Part shown: in pieces, positions 1-6,738 of the stretch
Numbering within the stretch: position 1 is the first letter of the stretch
Layout: every line of letters starts with the position of its first letter
Assembly: GCA_023415395.1 (NCBI GenBank)
Contig: JAEZKN010000454.1
Coordinates: 1 to 6,738, forward strand
Source of the DNA: Actinomycetes bacterium
GTDB lineage: Bacteria; Actinomycetota; Actinomycetes; Propionibacteriales; Nocardioidaceae
Direction: 5' to 3'
DNA: 6,738 nucleotides
Made by a program: the position numbers and the translations under genes
The notes under the pieces: generated by a model
The model's database searches: none
What the model was told of the DNA's origin: nothing
The model's input: the letters and a program-made list of their open reading frames with translations, nothing else

Positions 1-724
1 ACGTCGTCCTGGTCGACGAAGCTCATCTCGATGTCGAGCTGGGTGAACTCCGGCTGCCGGTCGGCGCGGAAGTCCTCGTCGCGGTAGCACCGCGCGATCT
101 GGTAGTAGCGCTCCATGCCGCCGACCATCAACAGCTGCTTGAACAGCTGGGGGCTCTGCGGGAGGGCGTACCAGCTGCCCGGGTGCAGGCGGGCCGGGAC
201 GACGAAGTCGCGGGCGCCCTCGGGGGTCGACCGGGTCAGCGTGGGCGTCTCGATCTCGACGAACCCGTGGCGGTCGAGGACGTCGCGCGCGGCCTTGTTC
301 ACCTTGCTCCGCAGGCGGATCGCCGCGGCCGGGCCGGAGCGCCGCAGGTCGAGGTAACGGTGCTTGAGACGCACCTCCTCGCCCACCTCGACGTGGTCGC
401 TGATCGGGAAGGGCAGCGGTGCGGAGGGGCTCAGCACCTCGACCTCGCTGGCGACGACCTCGTAGTGCCCGGTGGGCAGGTTGGGGTTGACGTTGCCCTC
501 GGTGCGCTCGACGACCTCGCCGGTCACCTTCAGGCAGAACTCGCTGCGCAACGGGTGCGCCACCTCGGAGTCGCGGATGACGACCTGCACCACGCCGGAG
601 GCGTCGCGCAGGTCGATGAAGGCGACACCGCCGTGATCGCGCCGGTTGGCGACCCAACCCGCGAGGGTGACGGTCTGGCCGACGTGCGCAGGCTGCGTGA
701 GGTCGCCGGCGTCGTGGGTGCGGA

Positions 725-728
<4 letters not shown>
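1..728 (-). CDS. aspS: Aspartyl-tRNA synthetase, N-terminal 242 residues (partial, runs off left edge)
   Basis: Cytoplasmic class II enzyme that charges tRNA with aspartate. The start is a GTG at 728-726 whose last two bases begin the hisS TGA stop (GTGA, 4-nt overlap), with AAGGAG 8 nt upstream. Residues 1 to about 105 form the tRNA anticodon-binding OB fold (AGWVANRRDHGG at 23-34, FIDLRD just after). The catalytic core follows: HRYLDLRR 123-130, the class II motif 1 region around EIETPTLT, STPEGARDF, QSPQLFKQLLM 191-201, and motif 2 RDEDFRADRQPEFTQLDIE at about 216-234. All match the bacterial AspRS family, which is usually near 590 residues, so the window holds about 40% of the protein; motif 3 and the bacterial insertion domain lie outside. 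His32 in RRDHGG resembles non-discriminating enzymes that also charge tRNA-Asn (inference). It is the last visible gene of the hydrolase-hisS-aspS operon. Confidence 0.96.
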
Positions 729-2131
<1,403 letters not shown>

Positions 2132-2136
2132 GCGGT

Positions 2137-2850
2137 TCAGAGCCCTCGGGTCGTCGGGGCGGAGTCGCCCCTGGAGATCAGGTCGAGCAGGTAGGGGTTG
2201 GTGGCACGCTCGCGGCCGATCGACGTCTGCTCCCCGTGGCCGGGCAGGACCACGACGTCGTCGGGCAGGGTCAGCACCTTGCTGGCCAGGCTGCGCAGCA
2301 TCGTCGGATGGTCGCCGCCGGGAAGGTCGGTGCGCCCGATCGAGCCCGCGAAGAGCAGGTCGCCGGAGAACATCACCTCGGAGACGTCCTCGCGCTGGTA
2401 GGGCGAGCGGAAGGTCACCGAGCCCTCGGTGTGACCGGGCGCGTGGTCGACGACGAAGCGGAGGCCGGCGAGCTCGAGCTCCTGGCCGTCCCCGAGCTCC
2501 TGGACGTCGTCGGGCTCGGCGAACTCGTACTTCCCGCCGAGCATCATCTGGGTCGTCTCGCGCGACATGCCCGCCATCGGGTCGGCCAGCAGGTGGCGGT
2601 CGGCCGGGTGGATCCACGCGGTCGCGTCGTAGGTGCCGGCGACCGGGGCCACGCACCACATGTGGTCGACGTGCCCGTGGGTGACCAGCACCGCGACCGG
2701 CTTGAGCCGGTGCTCGCGGACGACCTGCGCGACGCCCTCGGCGGCGTCCTTGCCGGGGTCGATGACGACGCACTCGCTGCCCGGGCCGGTGGCGGCGACG
2801 TAGCAGTTGGTGCCCCACGGACCCGCGGGGAAGCCGGCGATCAACACCAT
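2137..2850 (-). CDS. Metallo-beta-lactamase-fold hydrolase, glyoxalase II-like
   Basis: A 237-residue cytoplasmic protein of the glyoxalase II-like branch of the metallo-beta-lactamase fold, with no signal peptide. The metal-binding set is complete: THGHVDH at 57-63 (His58, His60, Asp62, His63), His140 in HAPGHTEGS, Asp164 in FSGDLLF, and His205 in LPGHGEQTS; the GRTDLPGGD signature lies at 172-180. The length suits small one-domain YcbL/GloB-like proteins that lack the C-terminal substrate domain of classical glyoxalase II, so hydrolysis of a thioester of a low-molecular-weight thiol is plausible but the substrate is unknown. A related gene sits next to hisS in other actinobacteria, including Mycobacterium tuberculosis. 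It is the first gene of the hydrolase-hisS-aspS operon. ATG at 2850 is the given start; GTG at 2847, one codon later, fits leaderless transcription better because it lies 6 nt after TAGGCT. Exact function is unproven. Confidence 0.93.
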   Translation of the reverse strand: MVLIAGFPAGPWGTNCYVAATGPGSECVVIDPGKDAAEGVAQVVREHRLKPVAVLVTHGHVDHMWCVAPVAGTYDATAWIHPADRHLLADPMAGMSRETTQMMLGGKYEFAEPDDVQELGDGQELELAGLRFVVDHAPGHTEGSVTFRSPYQREDVSEVMFSGDLLFAGSIGRTDLPGGDHPTMLRSLASKVLTLPDDVVVLPGHGEQTSIGRERATNPYLLDLISRGDSAPTTRGL

Positions 2851-2853
2851 GGC

Positions 2854-2859
2854 AGCCTA
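2854..2859 (-). promoter_or_regulatory. Candidate -10 box (TAGGCT) for the hydrolase-hisS-aspS operon
   Basis: TAGGCT fits the actinobacterial TANNNT -10 consensus and ends 3 nt before the ATG at 2850 and 6 nt before the GTG at 2847. A transcript starting 6-7 nt downstream would begin at or next to the GTG, so the mRNA would be leaderless. No good Shine-Dalgarno sequence or clear -35 box is visible, which agrees with that reading but does not prove it. Confidence 0.45.
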
Positions 2860-2895
2860 CCGAGCGGCGCAGGCGCTCGTCTCATCGGCACCGGG

Positions 2896-2924
2896 CGCGA
2901 CCCGGCGTGCACCCCCGGGTCGCG
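2896..2924. promoter_or_regulatory. Perfect 10-bp inverted repeat in the divergent promoter region (possible operator)
   Basis: The arms are CGCGACCCGG (2896-2905) and CCGGGTCGCG (2915-2924), separated by 9 nt that contain the palindrome GTGCAC (2907-2912). The element lies between two divergent genes and ends 2 nt before the candidate -10 TAGCAT at 2927, so it covers the -35 and spacer region of that promoter. If both proposed transcription starts are right, neither RNA contains the dyad. That favours a protein-binding site over a terminator or riboswitch. The repeat itself is certain; the operator role is inferred. Confidence 0.5.
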
Positions 2925-2926
2925 AC

Positions 2927-2932
2927 TAGCAT
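2927..2932 (+). promoter_or_regulatory. Candidate -10 box (TAGCAT) for the DUF349 gene
   Basis: TAGCAT matches TANNNT and would start transcription near 2939, leaving a leader of about 30 nt that includes the ribosome binding site. I see no recognisable -35 hexamer; the equivalent position falls within the inverted repeat at 2896-2924. Confidence 0.4.
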
Positions 2933-2958
2933 GGGACCGCCACCACCAGGGACCGAGC

Positions 2959-2962
2959 GGAG
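2959..2962 (+). promoter_or_regulatory. Ribosome binding site of the DUF349 gene
   Basis: GGAG lies 6 nt before the GTG at 2969. It supports this start, from which the protein reads MTSHDWGRVDDDGTVYVK. Confidence 0.6.
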
Positions 2963-2968
2963 TGCACT

Positions 2969-4194
2969 GTGACGAGCCACGATTGGGGCCGCGTCGACGA
3001 CGACGGCACCGTCTACGTGAAGACCACCGACGGCGAGCGCGCCGTGGGCCAGTACCCCGAGGGCACCCCCGAGGAGGCACTGAAGTTCTTCACCGAGCGG
3101 TACGACGCCCTCGCCTTCGAGGTCGACCTGCTCGAGCAGCGCGTCAAGTCCGGCGTGATGTCGCCCGACGAGGGCGCCGCCTCGGTCCGCACGGTCCGCG
3201 AGCAGGTCACCGGCGCCAACGCCGTCGGCGACCTCGAGGGCCTCATCGGCCGCCTCGACGCCCTCGGCCCGGTGCTGGAGACGCAGCGCGAGGCGCGCAA
3301 GGCCGAGCGAGCGCAGCGGTCGGCGGAGGCCCGTGCCGGCAAGGAGCGCATCGTCGCCGAGGCCGAGCAGCTCGCCACCGGCAACGACTGGCGCAACGGC
3401 GCGAACCGGATGCGCGAGCTGCTCGACGAGTGGAAGGCGCTCCCCGCATCGACCGGTCGTCCGACGACGCGCTCTGGCGGCGCTTCTCCACCGCGCGCAC
3501 GTCCTACACCCGGCGCCGCAAGGCCCACTTCGCCGAGCAGCACGAGAAGCGCGACCAGGCCCGGGCGGTCAAGGAGCGGCTCGTCGTCGAGGCCGAGGAG
3601 CTGGCGGCGTCCACGGACTGGGGCCCCACCGCGGCTCGCTACCGCGACCTGATGCGCCAGTGGAAGGCGGCCGGCCCGGCGCCGCGCGACGTCGACGACG
3701 CGCTGTGGAAGCGCTTCCGGGGTGCGCAGGACACCTTCTTCGGGGCCCGCGACGCCGCGGCTGCCGAGCAGGACCAGGAGTTCGCCGCGAACGCCGAGGT
3801 GAAGGAGCAGCTGCTCACCGAGGCCGAGGCGCTCCTGCCGGTCACCGACCTGGAGGCGGCCAAGCGTGCCTTCCGCGACATCGCGGACCGCTGGGACGCG
3901 GCCGGCAAGGTCCCGCGGGACCGGATGCGCGACCTCGAGGGACGCATCCGCCGGGTGGAGCAGGAGATCCGCAGCGTCGAGGACGAGCAGTGGCGCCGGT
4001 CTGACCCCGAGAAGTCCGCGCGCGCCGACGACATGGTGTCCAAGCTCGAGGCGGCCATCGCCCAGGTCCAGGCCGACCTGGAGCAGGCCCGAGCCGCGGG
4101 GAACGAGAAGAAGGTCAAGGAGCTGGAGGAGAACCTCGCCTCCCGTCAGTCCTTCCTGGAGATGGCGAAGCGGGCCAGCGCCGACTTCAGCTGA
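2969..4194 (+). CDS. DUF349 repeat protein, interrupted by an apparent 1-nt deletion (frameshift at 3442-3445)
   Basis: Actinobacterial DUF349-family protein of unknown function; highly charged, largely helical, with no signal peptide. From the GTG at 2969 the frame encodes residues 1-159 up to LLDEWKALP, then loses similarity and stops at 3652. The family sequence resumes in the -1 frame at CGC (3445), reading RIDRSSDDALWRRF, and ends at 4194. Joined, the protein has 408 residues. Residues 1 to about 110 are a conserved N-terminal region (YVKTTDGERAVGQYPEGTP, then coiled-coil-like helices). Three DUF349 repeats follow, each with an acidic helix, a [E/Q/R]W-type turn (LLDEWKALP, LMRQWKAAGP, IADRWDAAGK) and, in the first two, a DDALW[RK]RF motif. 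A coiled coil of about 60 residues closes the protein. One missing C in a run (CTCCCC for CTCCCCC) explains everything, so a sequencing error or recent mutation is most likely; a -1 ribosomal slip would give the same product. It overlaps the collagen-like gene by 8 bp. Confidence 0.85.
3442..3445 (+). other. Frameshift site in the DUF349 gene (run of four C)
   Basis: The codons read CTC CCC GCA in the upstream frame, while the downstream frame reads CGC from 3445. Adding one C restores ...ALPRIDR... across the join. A tRNA-Pro on CCC could also slip back one base onto the preceding C and re-pair fully, but there is no canonical X XXY YYZ heptamer and I found no obvious stimulatory structure. 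Confidence 0.85.
4187..4194. other. Palindrome TCAGCTGA supplying both convergent stop codons
   Basis: The 8-bp overlap between the DUF349 gene (plus) and the collagen-like gene (minus) is exactly the perfect palindrome TCAGCTGA. Each strand reads AGC TGA at its end, so both proteins finish with Ser-stop. No space is left for a terminator between the genes; each transcript must run into the other gene. Confidence 0.95.
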
Positions 4195-5095
4195 CCATCC
4201 GCTCGTACTGTCGCAGGACCTTGGCCCGCTGCCGTGCGGTGAGGTCGGAGATCCGCGGGATGGGCTGCACGGCGGCATCGGCCCCGAGCCGGAACGCCGT
4301 CACGGCGACCGTCGGCGGCGGCCCGGGGCATCCGCAGTCGGCGTAGGCGAAGACCTCGATCGGCACCGACTCACCCTCGCCCACGTAGACCGGGAAGCTC
4401 GTCTGGCAGGTGGCGAAGGGGCCGGAGATCGTGGCGTAGCAGCCGTCCTGGTAGGCCCGCACCAGGTCGACCAACACCTTCTCGACGTCATCGGGGTCCG
4501 GGACGATCTCCTGCGGATCCCGGAAGAGGACCTGCGCCTCGGCCATGCCGGTCACCTGGGCGTTCACGAGATAGACGCCCTCTCCGGAGAGCACGACCGG
4601 GTCGCTGGTGGGCGGCAGCTCCACCACACCGTCGTCCAGGTCGCCCGCCACCAAGGCCCCGTAGTAGGTGGCGGCGACGAACGTGCTGCCCGGTGGACCG
4701 GGGACACCGACCCCGTCCGCGCCCGGCAGGCCCTGGGGGCCCTGCGGGCCACGCTCGCCCGGCGGACCAGCAGGGCCCGCCTGACCCTGCGGCCCCGGAG
4801 GGCCTGACGGGCCGGCCTCACCCACAGGTCCCGGCGCACCGGCCAGGCCCATGATCCGCTCGCGGGTCGGTCGGCTCAGCGACTTCCGCCAGCTCACCGC
4901 GCCGGGCGCGATGTCCTTGTTCTTGATCGCGTCGTCGCGGATGTCGCGGGACGTGATCGTCCCGTCCTTGATGTCCGCGGAGGTGATCAGCCTGCCGGCG
5001 ACCGCACCGGAGGTCGCCCCGACCACGAGGGTCACGGCGATGGCTCCGGCAACGACGGCGGCCCTCCCAGAGGGGCGGAACGTACGCACCTTCAC
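4187..5095 (-). CDS. Secreted or membrane-anchored collagen-like protein
   Basis: A 302-residue exported protein with a collagen-type stretch. The N terminus has a basic region (MKVRTFRPSGR), a hydrophobic segment at 12-29 and an AVA site at 31-33, suggesting signal peptidase I cleavage before Gly34, or a retained anchor. Residues 37-66 are three 10-residue repeats (ITSADIKDGT, ITSRDIRDDA, IKNKDIAPGA) of a kind common in exported actinobacterial proteins. Residues 83-127 are 15 uninterrupted Gly-X-Y triplets, then a GV interruption and GVP GPP; these should form a short triple helix. The C-terminal domain (about 137-302) looks beta-rich (YLVNAQVTG, VTAFRLG) and has four cysteines (219, 230, 254, 256). 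A trimeric C1q/TNF-like jelly roll is possible but unproven. The GTG at 5095 lacks a Shine-Dalgarno site; GTG at 5089, 7 nt after TAGGTT, is an alternative leaderless start. It lies 105 nt downstream of rel on the same strand. Surface or matrix role inferred. Confidence 0.88.
   Translation of the reverse strand: MKVRTFRPSGRAAVVAGAIAVTLVVGATSGAVAGRLITSADIKDGTITSRDIRDDAIKNKDIAPGAVSWRKSLSRPTRERIMGLAGAPGPVGEAGPSGPPGPQGQAGPAGPPGERGPQGPQGLPGADGVGVPGPPGSTFVAATYYGALVAGDLDDGVVELPPTSDPVVLSGEGVYLVNAQVTGMAEAQVLFRDPQEIVPDPDDVEKVLVDLVRAYQDGCYATISGPFATCQTSFPVYVGEGESVPIEVFAYADCGCPGPPPTVAVTAFRLGADAAVQPIPRISDLTARQRAKVLRQYERMVS
4691..4849 (-). repeat. Collagen-like Gly-X-Y repeat region
   Basis: Encodes residues 83-135 of the collagen-like protein: glycine at every third position from 83 to 125 (15 triplets), a two-residue GV break at 128-129, then two more triplets. 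Proline fills many X and Y positions (GPP, GPQ, GPA), and charged residues are few (GEA, GER, GAD). The DNA is degenerate rather than a perfect tandem repeat, so this looks like an established domain, unlike the hisS repeat. Confidence 0.9.
4898..4987 (-). repeat. Three 10-residue degenerate repeats near the N terminus of the collagen-like protein
   Basis: Residues 37-66 follow I-[TK]-[SN]-x-D-I-x-[DP]-[GD]-[TA] three times (ITSADIKDGT, ITSRDIRDDA, IKNKDIAPGA). The spacing suggests a small stalk or beta-solenoid element between the membrane segment and the collagen region; this fold is an inference. Confidence 0.75.
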
Positions 5096-5096
5096 G

Positions 5097-5102
5097 AACC
5101 TA
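5097..5102 (-). promoter_or_regulatory. Candidate -10 box (TAGGTT) for the collagen-like gene
   Basis: TAGGTT fits TANNNT. It ends 1 nt before the GTG at 5095 and 7 nt before the in-frame GTG at 5089, which suits leaderless initiation at 5089. It resembles the TAGGCT box before the hydrolase gene. No clear -35 hexamer is visible. It would let the gene be expressed independently of rel. Confidence 0.4.
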
Positions 5103-5122
5103 GGCGGGCTCTCGTCCCGTCG

Positions 5123-5134
5123 GGGGAAGTCCCC
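5123..5134. promoter_or_regulatory. Short palindrome GGGGA-AG-TCCCC upstream of the collagen-like gene
   Basis: Perfect 5-bp arms around 2 nt, centred about 27 bp upstream of the -10 candidate at 5097-5102, near where an activator or a -35-blocking repressor could bind. No T run follows on either strand, so it is a poor terminator. A regulatory role is only suggested by position. Confidence 0.25.
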
Positions 5135-5176
5135 TGATCCGCCTCGACCTGTCCAGACCTATCCTGCGTGCGCCTC

Positions 5177-5216
5177 CTGGCGACGCGGCTGGTGACGCGG
5201 CTACTGGGTGACGCGG
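5177..5216. repeat. Three near-identical 12-bp direct repeats across the rel stop codon
   Basis: CTGGCGACGCGG (5177-5188) and CTGGTGACGCGG (5189-5200) are adjacent; TGGGTGACGCGG (5205-5216) follows after the four bases CTAC, which include the rel stop (TAG on the minus strand, 5203-5201). The third copy encodes the last rel residues (YRVTQ) and the other two are just downstream, consistent with slippage duplication of the gene end. Confidence 0.75.
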
Positions 5217-6738
5217 TAGGCGTCGAAGACGCCGGGCACCGACCGGACCGCCTTGAGCACGGTGTCGAGGTGCTTGGCCTCGGCCATCTCGAAGGTGAAC
5301 CGGCTCTTGGCGACCCGGTCCCGGGTGGTGGAGAGGTTCGCGCTGAGGATGTCGACGTGCGCGTCCGAGAGCGCCATGGTGATGTCGGAGAGCAGACGCG
5401 CCCGGTCGAGCGCCTCCACCTGGATGTTGACCAGGAAGCTGGACTGCCCCGTCGGTGCCCACTCGACCTCGAGCAGCCGCTCGGGCTGGGACTGCAGGCT
5501 CTTGGCGTTGGTGCAGTCCTGGCGGTGCACCGAGACCCCGCCGCCCTTGGTGACGAACCCCAGGATCGGGTCCGGCGGCACCGGCGTGCAGCACTTGGCG
5601 AGCTTGACCCACACGTCCGGAGCACCCTTGACGATCACGCCGGAGTCGCCGCCCGGCTGCACCTTGGAGCGGCCGCGGCGGCCGGTGATCGTGACGCCCT
5701 CGGAGAGGTCCTCGGCGGCGCCCTCGTCCCCGCCGTGCAGGTCGATGACCCGGCGTACGACGGCCTGGGCGCTGATGTTGCCCTCGCCGACGGCGGCGTA
5801 GAGCGCCGAGACGTCGGCGAGCTTGAAGTGGACCGCGGCCAGCATCAGGGACTCGTGGGACATCAGCCGCTTCAGCGGCAGCCCCTCCTTGCGCATCAGC
5901 TTGGCGATCTGCTCCTTGCCCTGGTCGATCGCCTCCTCGCGCCGCTCCTTGGTGAACCACTGGCGGATCTTGGACCGCGCGCGGGGCGACTTCACGAAGC
6001 CCAGCCAGTCCCGCGAGGGGCCGGCGGTCGGCGCCTTGGAGGTGAAGACCTCGACGACGTCGCCGTTCTCCAGCGCGGACTCCAGCGGGACGAGGCGGCC
6101 GTTGACGCGGGCCCCGATCGTGTGGTGACCGACCTCGGTGTGGACGGCGTAGGCGAAGTCGACCGGGGTCGCCCCCGTCGGGAGCGCGATCACGTCGCCA
6201 CGCGGGGTGAAGACGTAGACCTCGGCGCGGTTGATCTCGAAGCGCAGCGACTCCAGGAACTCCCCCGGATCCTCGACCTCGTTCTGCCAGTCCAGCAGCT
6301 GCCGGACCCAGGTCATGTCGTCGAGGTCGCCGGCGCGGTCGGTGTCGACGCCCGCGCGGCCGTCCTCCTTGTACTTCCAGTGCGCCGCGACGCCGTACTC
6401 CGCGCGCCGGTGCTGGGCGAAGGTGCGGATCTGCAGCTCGACGGGCTTGCCCTGGGGGCCGATCACCGTCGTGTGCAGCGACTGGTACATGTTGAACTCC
6501 GGCATCGCGACGTAGTCCTTGAACCGGCCGAGCACCGGGTTCCAGCGCGCGTGCAGGATGCCGAGGACGGTGTAGCAGTCGCGGTCGTTCTCGACGAGCA
6601 CGCGGATGCCGACCAGGTCGTAGATGTCGGAGAAGTCGCGGCCCCCGACGATCATCTTCTGGTAGATCGAGTAGTAGTGCTTGGGCCGCCCGGTGACGGT
6701 CGCCTTGACCTTGGCCTCGCGCAGGTCGGCCTCGACCT
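5201..6738 (-). CDS. rel: Bifunctional-type (p)ppGpp synthetase/hydrolase Rel, C-terminal 511 residues (partial, runs off right edge)
   Basis: Ribosome-associated enzyme of the stringent response that makes (p)ppGpp from ATP and GDP/GTP. The frame is open to the window edge, 27 codons beyond the first ATG at 6655 (VEADLREAKVKATVTGRPKH). Residue numbers are counted from 6736. Synthetase domain: GRPKHYYSIYQKM 16-28, YDLVGIRVLV 39-48, GRFKDYVAMP 70-79, YQSLHTT 84-90 and catalytic Glu100 in ELQIRT. RFKD is the RxKD form typical of bifunctional Rel, which favours GDP, rather than the ExDD of monofunctional RelA. TGS domain: about 171-234 (VYVFTPRGDV, VDFAYAVHTEVGH). A helical region follows. Zinc-finger domain: Cys382-Cys383, His404 and Cys408. 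C-terminal ACT domain: about 433-511. The hydrolase (HD) domain and the start lie outside the window. The stop is TAG at 5203-5201. Often annotated relA in actinobacteria. Confidence 0.97.
   Translation of the reverse strand, partial: VEADLREAKVKATVTGRPKHYYSIYQKMIVGGRDFSDIYDLVGIRVLVENDRDCYTVLGILHARWNPVLGRFKDYVAMPEFNMYQSLHTTVIGPQGKPVELQIRTFAQHRRAEYGVAAHWKYKEDGRAGVDTDRAGDLDDMTWVRQLLDWQNEVEDPGEFLESLRFEINRAEVYVFTPRGDVIALPTGATPVDFAYAVHTEVGHHTIGARVNGRLVPLESALENGDVVEVFTSKAPTAGPSRDWLGFVKSPRARSKIRQWFTKERREEAIDQGKEQIAKLMRKEGLPLKRLMSHESLMLAAVHFKLADVSALYAAVGEGNISAQAVVRRVIDLHGGDEGAAEDLSEGVTITGRRGRSKVQPGGDSGVIVKGAPDVWVKLAKCCTPVPPDPILGFVTKGGGVSVHRQDCTNAKSLQSQPERLLEVEWAPTGQSSFLVNIQVEALDRARLLSDITMALSDAHVDILSANLSTTRDRVAKSRFTFEMAEAKHLDTVLKAVRSVPGVFDAYRVTQ

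Larger units (their letters stand above)
2851..2968. other. 118-bp divergent intergenic region
   Basis: Separates the hydrolase operon (minus) from the DUF349 gene (plus). It holds both candidate -10 boxes, the 10-bp inverted repeat and the DUF349 ribosome binding site. I see no small ORF or RNA gene in it. Confidence 0.85.
5096..5200. other. 105-bp gap between rel and the collagen-like gene
   Basis: Both flanking genes are on the minus strand. It contains two copies of the 12-bp direct repeat, a weak GC hairpin (CGCC-TCCT-GGCG, 5171-5182), the GGGGAAGTCCCC palindrome and the TAGGTT box. There is no intrinsic terminator with a T run, so read-through from rel into the collagen-like gene is possible. 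Confidence 0.7.

Noticed and set aside
2132..2818. A 229-codon N-terminal extension of hisS (arginine-rich, open up to 2818)
   Set aside because: It lies over the hydrolase gene in another frame and shows Arg/Pro/Gly-rich shadow composition. HisRS similarity begins exactly at the ATG at 2131.
2236..2968. Long in-frame upstream extension of the second DUF349 segment (open from 2236)
   Set aside because: The part before 3445 is antisense to the hydrolase or a shadow of the DUF349 N terminus. Family similarity in this frame starts only after the frameshift site.
3440..3448. Canonical programmed -1 frameshift signal
   Set aside because: The sequence does not match X XXY YYZ and I see no clear downstream pseudoknot or upstream Shine-Dalgarno-like stimulator. 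Slippage remains only a possibility.
3013..4278. 421-codon minus-strand ORF opposite the DUF349 gene
   Set aside because: Composition and lack of any recognisable domain fit an antisense shadow. The plus strand has clear DUF349 repeats, and the ORF also runs into the 3' end of the collagen-like gene.
5166..5186. Intrinsic terminator after rel (CGCC-TCCT-GGCG with GCG/CGC flanks)
   Set aside because: The uninterrupted stem is only 4 bp, flanking pairs are separated by mismatches, and no T run follows on the minus strand.

Overview
This window is a GC-rich stretch of an actinobacterial chromosome. The evidence is overwhelming G/C at third codon positions, frequent GTG starts, TANNNT-type -10 boxes placed almost on top of start codons, and the gene set itself. 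A member of the Nocardioidaceae (Nocardioides or a relative) is the best guess, from gene order and protein style only; no 16S or other marker is present.

Layout from left to right: the N-terminal 242 codons of aspS (minus strand, running off the left edge); hisS (minus), which carries a perfect 7-copy 9-bp repeat; a glyoxalase II-like metallo-beta-lactamase-fold hydrolase (minus); a 118-bp divergent intergenic region with a perfect 10-bp inverted repeat and candidate promoters on both sides; a DUF349 protein gene (plus) split by an apparent 1-nt deletion in a C run; a secreted collagen-like protein gene (minus) meeting the DUF349 gene tail to tail with an 8-bp overlap; a 105-bp gap; and the C-terminal 511 codons of the bifunctional-type (p)ppGpp synthetase/hydrolase rel (minus, running off the right edge).

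The hydrolase, hisS and aspS look like one translationally coupled operon: the first two are 5 nt apart and the next pair overlaps by 4 nt. Rel close to hisS-aspS is a long-conserved neighbourhood, also found in Bacillus. It joins two tRNA-charging enzymes to the alarmone enzyme that reads uncharged tRNA on the ribosome. The collagen-like gene is the foreign-looking member of an otherwise housekeeping locus.

I see no convincing new multi-gene system. The points most worth a second look are the (Ala-Asp-Gly)7 expansion in the anticodon-binding domain of HisRS, the frameshifted DUF349 gene, the collagen-like insertion, and the dyad in the divergent promoter region.
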